Part shown: piece after piece, positions 25,183 through 33,122 of the stretch | Numbering within the stretch: the stretch's first letter is position 1 | Layout: each line of letters starts with the position of its first letter | NCBI RefSeq assembly: GCF_013409745.1 | Contig: NZ_JACCBH010000001.1 | Location: 2,294,001 to 2,358,000, forward strand | Reading direction: 5' to 3' | From: Microbacterium pseudoresistens | GTDB taxonomy: Bacteria; Actinomycetota; Actinomycetes; Actinomycetales; Microbacteriaceae | DNA length: 64,000 bases | Made by a program: the position numbers and the translations under genes | The notes under the pieces: generated by a model | What the model saw: only the letters and a program-made list of their open reading frames with translations | What the model was told of the DNA's origin: nothing | Database searches by the model: none

Positions 25183-26738
25183 GCCGCGCACGCCGCCCCG
25201 TCGCCGAGCCGTCGACGTCGCCCCACCTGAACGCCGCGCGACGCTCACGCGAGCTGGATGCGGTCGCGGCAGGCACCGACATCGACCTCCTTGTCATCGG
25301 CGGCGGCGTGACCGGGGCCGGCGTCGCCCTCGACGCCGCCTCCCGCGGGCTGTCGGTGGTGCTCGTGGAGGCGCACGACCTCGCGTTCGGCACGAGCCGG
25401 TGGAGTTCGAAGCTCGTGCACGGCGGCCTTCGCTATCTGGCGTCCGGCGACATCGCCGTGGCCAAGGAGAGCGCCGACGAGCGGCACCTGCTGATGACCG
25501 CGATCGCACCGCATCTCACGCGTCCGCTGCCGCAGCTGCTGCCGTACGCACCGGGCATCGGCGTGCGCCAGAGCGTGCTGGCGAGCACCGGGATGCTGCT
25601 GGGCGACCTGCTGCGGCGCACCGCGCGCACCCCTGCATCCGTACTGTCCGCCCCGCACCGCATGACCTATGCCGAGGCGGCGGCGTCGTTTCCCGCGCTG
25701 CGCCGCGAGGGCTTGCGCGGCGGCATGGCCAGCGTCGACGGCCAGCTCGTCGACGACGCGCGGCTCGTGACCGCCATCGCCCGCACCGCCGCGTCCTACG
25801 GCGCTCGTGTGCTCACGCGGGTGAGGGCGCGCGAGGTCTCCGGCGACGGCGCCCTGCTCGAGGATGTCCTGTCCGGCACCTCTCAGCGCATCCGTGCCCG
25901 TGCGGTGGTCAACGCCGCGGGCGTGTGGGCGGGTGAGGTCGACTCCGGCATCCGGCTCCGGCCGAGCCGCGGCACTCACATCGTGCTCGATGCCGAGACC
26001 CTCGGCTTTCCCCGCGTTGCGCTCACCGTGCCGCATCCCGGTTCGATCAGCCGCTTCGTGTTCGCGCTGCCCGTGCAGCTCGGGCGGGTGATCGTCGGCC
26101 TCACCGATGTGGACGCCCCGGGCGCGATCCCCGATGTGCCCCGGCCGGAGGACGACGAGGTCGACTTCCTCCTCACCACGCTCTCGAGCGTGCTGGAGCA
26201 TCCGCTCACCCGTTCCGACGTGCGCGGTGCCTTCGCGGGGCTGCGCCCGCTCGTCGACAACGGCGAAGACTCGACCGCCGACATCTCGCGCAAGCATCAC
26301 GTGGCCGTCTCCGACGCCGGAGTCGTGGACGTGCTCGGCGGAAAGCTCACCACCTACAGGCGTATGGCGCAGGACGCCGTCGATCTCGCCTGTCGCCATG
26401 CCGGTCTCGCGGATTCCGGATGCATCACGCCGCGCATCGGGCTCGTGGGCGCCGCCGGGGCGACGGCGACGGATGCCCCCGCGAGCCTGCGCGCCCGATA
26501 CGGCGGCGAGGCCGCAGAAGTGCTCGCGGCCGGAGGCGCACGCGGCGCCGAACGTGTCGCTCCCGACATCGACGTGACCCGTGCCGAGGTCGCCTTCGCC
26601 GTGCGCGCCGAGGGGGCGATGGACGCCGGAGATGTGCTTGACCGCCGCACCCGCATCGGCCTCGTCCCTGAGGACCGCGCCGCCGCGGAGCCCGTCGTGC
26701 AGGAGATCGTGACCGAGACCCTCGCCTCGCTCGCCTGA
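25179..26738 (+). CDS. glpD: glycerol-3-phosphate dehydrogenase/oxidase
   Basis: A 519-residue FAD enzyme that oxidises glycerol 3-phosphate to dihydroxyacetone phosphate at the membrane and passes electrons to quinone. It has the FAD site VIGGGVTGAGVALDAASRG (about residues 32-50) and the GlpD signatures GTSRWSSKLVHGGLRYL and GGKLTTYRRMA. The C-terminal DAO_C domain carries EVAFAVRAEGAMDAGDVLDRR in two adjacent segments. The start is GTG 25179, overlapping the TetR stop (GTGA). The coupling to a TetR gene and a divergent AGPS-like flavoprotein sets it apart from a plain glycerol-catabolism glpD; glpK and glpF lie far away at the right edge. Confidence 0.92.
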   Translation: MSRARRPVAEPSTSPHLNAARRSRELDAVAAGTDIDLLVIGGGVTGAGVALDAASRGLSVVLVEAHDLAFGTSRWSSKLVHGGLRYLASGDIAVAKESADERHLLMTAIAPHLTRPLPQLLPYAPGIGVRQSVLASTGMLLGDLLRRTARTPASVLSAPHRMTYAEAAASFPALRREGLRGGMASVDGQLVDDARLVTAIARTAASYGARVLTRVRAREVSGDGALLEDVLSGTSQRIRARAVVNAAGVWAGEVDSGIRLRPSRGTHIVLDAETLGFPRVALTVPHPGSISRFVFALPVQLGRVIVGLTDVDAPGAIPDVPRPEDDEVDFLLTTLSSVLEHPLTRSDVRGAFAGLRPLVDNGEDSTADISRKHHVAVSDAGVVDVLGGKLTTYRRMAQDAVDLACRHAGLADSGCITPRIGLVGAAGATATDAPASLRARYGGEAAEVLAAGGARGAERVAPDIDVTRAEVAFAVRAEGAMDAGDVLDRRTRIGLVPEDRAAAEPVVQEIVTETLASLA

Positions 26739-26760
26739 CCGAATAGCCCCCCGCCCGGAG

Positions 26761-28071
26761 TCAGCGACGCAGCCGCAGTGCGCCGCCGAGGGCGAGGGCG
26801 GCGATGGTCGCCATGAGCGCGGCGGCGGCAAGGGGGAAGTCGAGCCCCCAGGCGGTGATCCCCAGGATCGGGATGACGAACACGACCACCGCGGTCGTCG
26901 TCGCCCAGTACCAGGTGCGATCGGACAACGGCGGCGCCTTCTCGAACCGCACCAGCCACAGCGAGAGCAGCCACACCGCGGCCAGCACGAGGAGCAGGAA
27001 CGGAACCCGCGTCCACCACCACACGGCGCTGCCGGGGGCCGGCATCGGGATCGGGAGAAGCAGCTCGATCCCGATCAGCACCATGACCATCGGCAGATGC
27101 CACAGATACACGGTCATCAGGCGCGAGCCGATGAGGAACACGAATCCCTGCGCGGCGCGCGTGCGCATGATCGCGGTCAGCGGGCGGTGCAGCAGCGTGA
27201 GACCCGCCGCCTGTACTACGGCGAGCACGGCGAGAGGCGCGGTCGGCGGCCACTGGTTGGTGAGCATGTTCCACGAGTAGCCGCCGAGGGATACGAAGCC
27301 CCACACGAGGAGGTAGCCGGCGACGATGAGCGCGAGCAGCTGCCAGATGCGGCGCCGACGGAACCAGCCGTCGTAGAGGAAGAAGCCGACCTGCTGGGCG
27401 AACAGCCACACGAACAGCACGTTCGGCACGCCGAACAGCTCCTGGCCGAGGCCGTACTTGCCGAACTCGATGGGCTGGACGGCCAGGAGACCCCCGACCA
27501 CCGAGAAGCGGAGCGTATCGACGAGCACGGCCCCGGCGAACAGCGCCAGCGGCGCCCACAGGCCGACGCGGGCATGCAACCGGATCATCCACGGCGCCAG
27601 CGCCTGTGCGAGCAGGTAGGCGGCGAGGAACCACAGCGGAGAGCCCACCCCGATCGCCACCGTCTCCACGAGCTCGGGGGCCAGACCCGACAGGCGCACG
27701 GCGCCGAGCACCACCGTGAAGAAGACGAACACGGGCAGCGCGGGGCGGGCGAGGCGGACGAGGCGTAGCCGCACGAAGTGATCCTCGTCCTCACCGCGGC
27801 GCTGAGCGGAGCGCCAGCCCGCGCACGCCGCGAACCCGCCGACCACGAAGAACAGCGGCATGATGTTCGCGATCCACGACGCGGCGTTGAACCACCCCTC
27901 GCCCTCGACGGTGCGCTCGATCACGAGGGCCCCGTCGGGCCCCTTGCCGACGCCGGAGAACAGGATGTGCGCGAAGACCACCAGCACGACGCAGACGACC
28001 CGCACGAGATCGAGCGTGAGATCGCGATCGGCCGGGATGCTCTTCTGCGCGGCGGCGGTGGGGGCGCTCAT
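26761..28071 (-). CDS. acyltransferase family 3 membrane protein
   Basis: A 436-residue multi-pass acyltransferase with ten or more hydrophobic segments. The family motif near residues 18-40 is LTLDLVRVVCVVLVVFAH. It probably acylates an exported carbohydrate or lipid. The start ATG 28071 is supported by TAGAGT 7 nt upstream (leaderless). It is separate in sequence from the acyltransferase at 2286-3491. Confidence 0.85.
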   Translation of the reverse strand: MSAPTAAAQKSIPADRDLTLDLVRVVCVVLVVFAHILFSGVGKGPDGALVIERTVEGEGWFNAASWIANIMPLFFVVGGFAACAGWRSAQRRGEDEDHFVRLRLVRLARPALPVFVFFTVVLGAVRLSGLAPELVETVAIGVGSPLWFLAAYLLAQALAPWMIRLHARVGLWAPLALFAGAVLVDTLRFSVVGGLLAVQPIEFGKYGLGQELFGVPNVLFVWLFAQQVGFFLYDGWFRRRRIWQLLALIVAGYLLVWGFVSLGGYSWNMLTNQWPPTAPLAVLAVVQAAGLTLLHRPLTAIMRTRAAQGFVFLIGSRLMTVYLWHLPMVMVLIGIELLLPIPMPAPGSAVWWWTRVPFLLLVLAAVWLLSLWLVRFEKAPPLSDRTWYWATTTAVVVFVIPILGITAWGLDFPLAAAALMATIAALALGGALRLRR

Positions 28072-28078
28072 CCGCCCG

Positions 28079-28084
28079 ACTCTA
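28079..28084 (-). promoter_or_regulatory. -10 box TAGAGT of the acyltransferase gene
   Basis: TAGAGT, then 7 nt, then ATG 28071 on the minus strand. The box lies immediately downstream of the MFS gene, so the acyltransferase need not be part of the MFS operon. Confidence 0.55.
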
Positions 28085-29398
28085 TCCAGTCGGGGCGTCG
28101 CTTCGCGGCTCCGGCGCCGTGCTGTGGACGGCTGTCTCGCGCAACGACATCGTGCGGAAGAACGGTCGGGACAGGGGCAGCGTCATCAGAGCCGCCATCG
28201 CGCCGCCGTAGACGGCGAACGGAACCCAGAGCGGAGCGACCGCGGCGAGCGCGCCGAACGCGGCCATGGCCAGCGGCATCAGGCAGTCGTCTCCCAGCCG
28301 GGTGATCGACGACATCCGCCCGAGGTGATCCGGCGCGACCGTGCCGGCGAAGGTGGCGCTGAGCAGCACCGAGGCGAAGCCCGCGGTCAGACCGATGAGC
28401 AGGCATCCCGCACCCACCGCCCACGGCGAGCCGACGCCGAGCAGCACCACCGCGAGCCCCTGCACCAGCAGCGCCTGGAACCCGGCGAGCGCCTCGCGGC
28501 GCGGCCGCCAGCGCAGCACGACGACGGAGCCGATCATCGCGCCGCCGCCGATCATCGCCTCGAAGATCCCCACGGATCCCGCACCCCAGCCCTGTGCGGT
28601 GGCCTGCAGGGCGATGCCGATCGCGACCGCGGGGCCCGAGGCGAGGTTGAGCCCGGAGAGGGCGATGACGAGGATGCGGGTGGCGGGGTTCTCCCGCAGG
28701 TGGCGGAACCCCGCGGCGACGTCGTGCAGCACGGAGTCCTTGCCCGCGGTGCGCGGCAGCACGAAGCGCGGCCTGAGCCACAGGGCGAGGAAAGCGATGA
28801 CCACGACGTAGGCGACCGCGTTCACCGAGGCGCTGCCGCCCAGGCCCGAGGCGGCGACGAGGAACCCGCCCACCGCCGATCCCGCCAGGGTGCCCAGTCG
28901 GGAAAGCGTCTGGCTCAGCGCCGAGTACGTCGGCAGATCGGCCGGACGCACCAGGCGCCGGGGGATCGTGCCCGCGGAGGGTTCGAAGAAGGCATCGCAC
29001 ACGCCGAACGCGATCGTGGCGACCAGCAGCATCGCGACCGTGGGAGCGGCCGTGAGCGTCCACGCCGCCGCACCCAGGAGTACGGCCGTGCGCAGCACGT
29101 TGACGATGATCATGACTCGGCGGGCGTCCGTGCGATCGGCGATGGCGCCGCCCAGCAGGAGCACGAGCGCACGGGGGATCGTGCCGGCCGCCACGACGAG
29201 CCCCGCCACGGCGGGCGAAGCGATCTGCACAGCCGTCCAGGCGACGGCGATGGTCCACACGGCGTCGCCGGCGTCGGAGAGCGCCTTGACCACGAGCCAG
29301 GCGTGCACGAGGCGGTCGCGGCGGAACGGCGGGGGGATGCGCAGCGCCTGCGGTTGCGCGGGTGCGTCTGTGGTGCTCATGGAGGATTCCGTGCTCAT
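28082..29398 (-). CDS. MFS transporter (EntS/MFS_3-type)
   Basis: A 438-residue major facilitator with about twelve hydrophobic segments. The loop 2-3 motif appears as GGAIADRTDARR, and a central long loop joins the two halves. Proteins of this branch export drugs, siderophores or small peptides. It lies 12 bp behind the ArsR-like regulator gene and is probably controlled by it. ATG 29380 is an alternative start that would remove six residues. Confidence 0.85.
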   Translation of the reverse strand: MSTESSMSTTDAPAQPQALRIPPPFRRDRLVHAWLVVKALSDAGDAVWTIAVAWTAVQIASPAVAGLVVAAGTIPRALVLLLGGAIADRTDARRVMIIVNVLRTAVLLGAAAWTLTAAPTVAMLLVATIAFGVCDAFFEPSAGTIPRRLVRPADLPTYSALSQTLSRLGTLAGSAVGGFLVAASGLGGSASVNAVAYVVVIAFLALWLRPRFVLPRTAGKDSVLHDVAAGFRHLRENPATRILVIALSGLNLASGPAVAIGIALQATAQGWGAGSVGIFEAMIGGGAMIGSVVVLRWRPRREALAGFQALLVQGLAVVLLGVGSPWAVGAGCLLIGLTAGFASVLLSATFAGTVAPDHLGRMSSITRLGDDCLMPLAMAAFGALAAVAPLWVPFAVYGGAMAALMTLPLSRPFFRTMSLRETAVHSTAPEPRSDAPTG

Positions 29399-29410
29399 GG
29401 GTGGTGCCGA

Positions 29411-29956
29411 TCAGATCTCGGTGGGGAAGCCGTGCGCGAAGAAGAACACCGGCTCGCGGTGCCGGCCGTCACCCGTGTCGACGGCGTCGCGCCATTCGTC
29501 GAGGGTGCGGGTGACGCGGGCCTGGAGGTCGCGCAGCTCATCCGGCGTCGCCCAGCCGATCGTGTCGGTGCTGAACGCCTGGTACTCGGCGATCTCGTCG
29601 TCGGGGCGGCGCCGGTACCGCTGCAGACGCTCGATCTGCCCGCGGATGTTCTGCCGCTCCGCCTCGCGGGCCAGCAGAGCGTCGGCAGGGGAGTCATCGA
29701 AGTCGGCACTCGACCAGCTGAGCTTCTCCCGCGACAGCGTCCACCAGCTCGCCCTGCCGTCGCCGTCGGGGGCATCGGCGCGCTCGACGACGGCGGCACG
29801 CTCCATCATCCGCAGGTGATGGCTGATGCTGCCCACCTGCGCATCCAGCCCACGGGCGAGCACCGTGACCTGCGAGGCGCCGTGCAGTCTCAGGTAGTAC
29901 AGGATGCGGCGGCGCAGCGGATGCAGCACGGCGGTGATGACGGAGATCTCTTCCAC
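29411..29956 (-). CDS. ArsR-like winged-helix transcriptional regulator
   Basis: A 181-residue regulator. The N-terminal winged helix spans about residues 1-75 with LRRRILYYLRLHG and a recognition helix around VGSISHHLRMME. A charged C-terminal region (about 110-175) contains a predicted coiled coil. GTG 29956 is preferred over GTG 29965 because TAGCGT lies 7 nt upstream. It is the first gene of an operon with the MFS exporter. No metal-binding cysteines are evident, so an organic ligand is more likely than a metal. Confidence 0.85.
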   Translation of the reverse strand: MEEISVITAVLHPLRRRILYYLRLHGASQVTVLARGLDAQVGSISHHLRMMERAAVVERADAPDGDGRASWWTLSREKLSWSSADFDDSPADALLAREAERQNIRGQIERLQRYRRRPDDEIAEYQAFSTDTIGWATPDELRDLQARVTRTLDEWRDAVDTGDGRHREPVFFFAHGFPTEI

Positions 29957-29963
29957 ATCGCCC

Positions 29964-29969
29964 ACGCTA
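29964..29969 (-). promoter_or_regulatory. -10 box TAGCGT of the regulator-MFS operon
   Basis: TAGCGT, a 7-nt spacer and GTG 29956 on the minus strand. The inverted repeat at 29989-30002 covers the expected -35 region. Confidence 0.55.
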
Positions 29970-29988
29970 AGCGGGGATGTTCAACTCC

Positions 29989-30002
29989 ACAAGAGTTCTT
30001 GT
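29989..30002. promoter_or_regulatory. candidate operator of the ArsR-like regulator
   Basis: ACAAGA-GT-TCTTGT is a 6-bp-arm inverted repeat about 20 bp upstream of the -10 box, suited to autorepression. Confidence 0.5.
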
Positions 30003-30025
30003 ATACCCCGGAATCACGCGGAAGA

Positions 30026-31135
30026 TCAGGTGTTTGGGCGCGCCTCGTCACGCGTCCGCGCACCTAGTCGTGCCCGCCGGACGCGCACGACCGCCCAGAC
30101 GATGGCGCCGACGACCGCGGCGGCGGCCAGCCAGGGAACGAGGAACCCGAGCACGATGACGAGCCCGTTCAGCGCGGCGAGGAACCCGGCCCATCCCGCG
30201 GCGACTCCTTCGCCGAATCCGGTCGGATCGGCGCTCGCGGCCGGCGGCGTCTCGGTGAGCGAGACGGAGAGCGACGACATCGCCACCTGATCCTCGAGGT
30301 CGTCCAGCTGCTGCCGGTAGCCCTCCAGCTCGGCCTGGCGGTCGGTGAGCGTGGACTCGGCCTCGAGTAGGTCGGCCACGGATCCGGCCTGAGCCATGAG
30401 TTCCGTCAGTCGCTGCACCGAGGCCTCCGCCGCGGAGATCCGCGCCCGCAGGTCGACGGCGCTGCCGGTCACGTCGGTCTCATCGACGCTCGTGGACAGC
30501 ACGGTGCCGATGCCGTCCAACACCGTCATGACCTCGACGAGGTCGGCGGCGGGAACCCGGACCGTCACCCAGCCGCTGCCGCGAGGGCGTACGGCCGAGT
30601 CGGTCGGGGCGGCGTCGTCGGAGCCGATGCGGAGCGACTCCACACGCCCGCCGTGCTCGGCAGCCAGCGCCGTGATCGCATCCGCCGCCGTGCGGAGTTC
30701 GTCGACGCGCAGGGTGGCCGAGCCGTTGACGATCACCTCGCGTGTCGCCGCGGCCGGAGCCTCGGCGACCGATCCGGCCGCGCCGCCGCCCATGTCCGCC
30801 GATTCGCGGGAATCGTCGCCGGTCACGAGATGCCAGCCCGCATTCGGACTCTCCGACGCCGCATCCGCGCCGCCGGCCGCGGCGCCCAGTCCGTTCAGCG
30901 CCGCCGGCGTCACCACGACGCCCACGGCGAAGGCTGCGGCGACCCCGGCCGCGGTGAGCCAGCCGCGACGTCGCGCTCGCGCCTTCGACGGCGATGCGGG
31001 TCGTGCGGCCCGGCGCTCGCCTGCGATGCGTTCGAACACCGCCTCTTCGATGCGTGCGATGCGCTCCTCCGACAGGGCGGGCAGATCCGGCCCTTCGGGC
31101 CGGTTCCCGGCAGGGGGGCGTGCGTCGGTGTTCAT
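30026..31135 (-). CDS. DUF4349 domain membrane protein, possible sigma-factor partner
   Basis: A 369-residue protein. The cytosolic N-terminus (about 1-58) is charged and contains ERIARIEEAVFERIA. A membrane segment follows at about 59-82, then an extracytoplasmic DUF4349 domain whose coiled coil (about 235-300) has repeated Leu/Glu heptads. A C-terminal membrane hairpin at about 318-350 and a basic tail end the protein. It starts at ATG 31135, overlapping the sigma gene's stop (ATGA). The arrangement resembles sigma/anti-sigma pairs, with the N-terminus as the candidate sigma-binding part; this is inference. Confidence 0.8.
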   Translation of the reverse strand: MNTDARPPAGNRPEGPDLPALSEERIARIEEAVFERIAGERRAARPASPSKARARRRGWLTAAGVAAAFAVGVVVTPAALNGLGAAAGGADAASESPNAGWHLVTGDDSRESADMGGGAAGSVAEAPAAATREVIVNGSATLRVDELRTAADAITALAAEHGGRVESLRIGSDDAAPTDSAVRPRGSGWVTVRVPAADLVEVMTVLDGIGTVLSTSVDETDVTGSAVDLRARISAAEASVQRLTELMAQAGSVADLLEAESTLTDRQAELEGYRQQLDDLEDQVAMSSLSVSLTETPPAASADPTGFGEGVAAGWAGFLAALNGLVIVLGFLVPWLAAAAVVGAIVWAVVRVRRARLGARTRDEARPNT

Positions 31136-31684
31136 GCGGGCTCCGTCTTGGTGACCGTTCCGCGCAGGCGGGTGCGCACGCGGGAGAGACGATTGCGGAT
31201 CACGGCGTGGCTGACGCCGAGCTCTTCGGCCGCCGCACCGTAGGCGTAGCCCTCGGTCGCGCACAGGCGGAAGATCTCGCGATCGAGTGCACTCATGCCG
31301 CCGAGTTCGTCGGCGATGCGGGCCGCGAGCTCGGCGGTCACGACCTGTTCCTCGACATCGACGGGATCGGGGATGGTCTCATCCGGCGCCTCGGTCGTCC
31401 TTGCTCGATCGCGGCGGATGCGTCGCAGCCGGTTGGCCGACTGGAAGCGGCAGATCGTCGCGAGCCACGGCAGCAGTGAGTCACCCGCGAGCACGAGGCC
31501 GGGAAGCTTGCGCCAGGCGACCACGAAGGTCTCCTGCACCACGTCCTCGGCCTCGCCGGGATCCTCGAGGATGCCGTGGGCGAGCCAGTACACCGGGCGC
31601 ACGTAGGCGGTACAGCGTGCGGAAGGCGTGTTCGCTCCCGTTCACCGCCTGCGCGACGAGCACCGCATCCGACGCGTTCGTCAT
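31132..31684 (-). pseudogene. ECF-type sigma factor gene interrupted by a frameshift
   Basis: Two frames together make one sigma factor of about 183 residues. The first frame (from ATG 31684) gives MTNASDAVLVAQAVNGSEHA and then FRTLYR. The second begins just after with YVRPVYWLAHGILED and continues through region 2 (EDVVQETFVVAW) and region 4 (EELGVSHAVIRNRLSR). The shift lies at about 31606-31613, where a 2-nt deletion in a CGCGC-like run would explain it. The second frame alone could start at GTG 31602 but would lack region 2.1. It is either a recent inactivating mutation or a sequencing error; the partner gene is intact. Confidence 0.75.
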
Positions 31685-31824
31685 GTTCGCACCGCCCCCG
31701 TCATCCTGCTCCGATCGCTGTCCGCTGGAATCGCCCCTCGCTCTGAGAGTGTCGCGTGCAGACGAATCGTCTCAGATCGGCCGGCGACATCTTCTCGGAT
31801 GACGGTCGAGCCGGTCGGATCGGC

Positions 31825-31830
31825 TAGCAT
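31825..31830 (+). promoter_or_regulatory. -10 box TAGCAT upstream of the terC riboswitch
   Basis: TAGCAT places the transcription start near 31837, leaving a leader of about 128 nt before the GTG at 31965. This leader length fits a riboswitch. Confidence 0.5.
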
Positions 31831-31834
31831 GGCA

Positions 31835-31955
31835 GGGCGAGAGGGAGTATCCCGACTCACGCGTTCGTCATCACGGAGCCGTTCGGCTTCCGGGCGCGTG
31901 CCGCCTCGGCGGGGGAGAGACTTTCGGTTCTCCGCCGACCTCTCTCGAAAGGTGC
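31835..31955 (+). ncRNA. yybP-ykoY manganese riboswitch (candidate)
   Basis: The leader contains GGGAGTAT (31843-31850), matching the conserved GGGGAGUA of the yybP-ykoY class. TCGTCATCACGG follows at 31865-31876, and a GAGAGACTTTCGG segment (31915-31927) closes against CTCCGCC. The gene downstream is a TerC/Alx-type protein, one of the standard targets of this Mn2+ riboswitch. The ribosome-binding site GAAAGGT (31947-31953) lies at the 3' end, so control may be translational. The identification is by eye and not by a covariance model. Confidence 0.65.
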
Positions 31956-31964
31956 CACGTCCTC

Positions 31965-32975
31965 GTGGAAATCCCCGTCTGGTTCGAAATCACCTCCATG
32001 GCGGTCGTCGTCGCCATCCTCATCGGCGACCTCCTGCTCATCCGGCTGCGCCCGCACATCCCCAGCGCCAAGGAGTCGACCCTGTGGGTCGTCTTCTACG
32101 TCTCGCTGGCGCTGATCTTCGCGGGGCTCCTCTGGGCGGTCTCCGGTGGGCACACCGCGGGCGACTTCATCACCGGATGGGCGCTGGAGTACAGCCTCTC
32201 CATCGACAACCTGTTCGTGTTCGTGCTCATCATGGGCCAGTTCGCGGTGCCCCGCCGTCTGCAGCAGCAGGTGCTCATGATCGGCATCATCATCGCCCTC
32301 GTGCTGCGCGGCATCTTCATCCTGCTGGGCGTCGCCGTGATCGAGCACTTCTCGCCGATCTTCTACCTCTTCGGTGCTTTCCTCATCTGGACCGCGATCC
32401 GGCAGGCCATGCCGGAAGGCGATCACGACGACGACGTGCGCCGCGAGAACTTCCTCGTGCGGCTCATCCGCCGCGGGGTCGACATCAGCGACGAGTACGA
32501 CGGGAACAGGCTGCGCACGGTCGTCGACGGCAAGCGCATGTTCACCCCCATGGTGATCGTGTTCGTGGCGATCGGCGTGACCGACCTCATGTTCGCCGTC
32601 GACTCGATCCCGGCGATCTTCAGCATCACCTCGAACGGGTTCATCGTCTTCACCGCCAACGTCTTCGCTCTCATGGGGCTGCGTCAGCTGTACTTCCTGC
32701 TGGGTGGTCTGCTCGACAAGCTCCGTTACCTGCACTACGGCATCGCCGTGATCCTCGGGTTCATCGGCGTCAAGCTCATCCTGCACGCGATGAACCACAA
32801 CGAGCTGGCCTTCATCAACGGCGGAAAGCCGATCGAGTGGGCGCCCGATATCAGCACGTGGGCATCTCTCGGCGTCATCGTCGTGTCGATGACGGTCGCC
32901 ACGGTGGCGAGCCTGATCGCGGCGGCCAAGGACAAGCGCGCCGCCGCCCGAGACGACCCGGCTGTCCACGGGTGA
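31965..32975 (+). CDS. TerC/Alx family membrane protein (probable manganese exporter)
   Basis: A 336-residue integral membrane protein with about nine hydrophobic segments. The family motif EYSLSIDNLFVFVLIMGQF is at about residues 75-93, and a second acidic intramembrane motif, GVTDLMFAVDSIPAI, is at about 204-218; these aspartates are thought to coordinate Mn2+. A charged cytosolic loop at about 145-185 separates the two halves. The start is GTG 31965, preceded by GAAAGGT. The candidate yybP-ykoY riboswitch directly upstream supports manganese homeostasis over tellurite resistance. Confidence 0.9.
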   Translation: MEIPVWFEITSMAVVVAILIGDLLLIRLRPHIPSAKESTLWVVFYVSLALIFAGLLWAVSGGHTAGDFITGWALEYSLSIDNLFVFVLIMGQFAVPRRLQQQVLMIGIIIALVLRGIFILLGVAVIEHFSPIFYLFGAFLIWTAIRQAMPEGDHDDDVRRENFLVRLIRRGVDISDEYDGNRLRTVVDGKRMFTPMVIVFVAIGVTDLMFAVDSIPAIFSITSNGFIVFTANVFALMGLRQLYFLLGGLLDKLRYLHYGIAVILGFIGVKLILHAMNHNELAFINGGKPIEWAPDISTWASLGVIVVSMTVATVASLIAAAKDKRAAARDDPAVHG

Positions 32976-32998
32976 CCTCTGGGCCCTGCACGGCGGTG

Positions 32999-33004
32999 TA
33001 AACT
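32999..33004 (+). promoter_or_regulatory. -10 box TAAACT of the leuCD leader
   Basis: TAAACT, 7 nt, then ATG 33012: the leader peptide would be translated from a leaderless transcript. Confidence 0.6.
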
Positions 33005-33011
33005 GACCGCC

Positions 33012-33065
33012 ATGCAGTCGGTGGCGCTCCTCCTTAGCAGCCGCGACGAGACCTCGTTCTTCTAG
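33012..33065 (+). CDS. leucine-rich leader peptide of leuCD
   Basis: A 17-codon reading frame, MQSVALLLSSRDETSFF, carries three consecutive Leu codons (CTC CTC CTT, 33027-33035) and ends in TAG at 33063. It begins 7 nt after a -10 box and lies 57 nt before leuC. The codons right after the Leu run form the 5' arm of a perfect 10-bp hairpin. This is the classic layout of attenuation by ribosome stalling at leucine codons. Confidence 0.75.
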   Translation: MQSVALLLSSRDETSFF

Positions 33066-33081
33066 GCCTCCCTCGTCGCGG
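33041..33081 (+). promoter_or_regulatory. attenuator hairpin of leuCD
   Basis: CCGCGACGAG (33041-33050) pairs perfectly with CTCGTCGCGG (33072-33081). A ribosome stalled on the Leu codons would cover the 5' arm. The sequence after the hairpin is AGTTTCTG, a weak T-run, so termination efficiency is uncertain. Confidence 0.6.
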
Positions 33082-33122
33082 AGTTTCTGCGCGGGCCGCA
33101 CCCGAAAACAGGAATAGGCAGC

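Noticed and set aside
27097..30067. Plus-strand open frames opposite the acyltransferase, MFS and ArsR-like genes
   Set aside because: They are compositional shadows; the minus-strand products carry clear membrane segments and family motifs.
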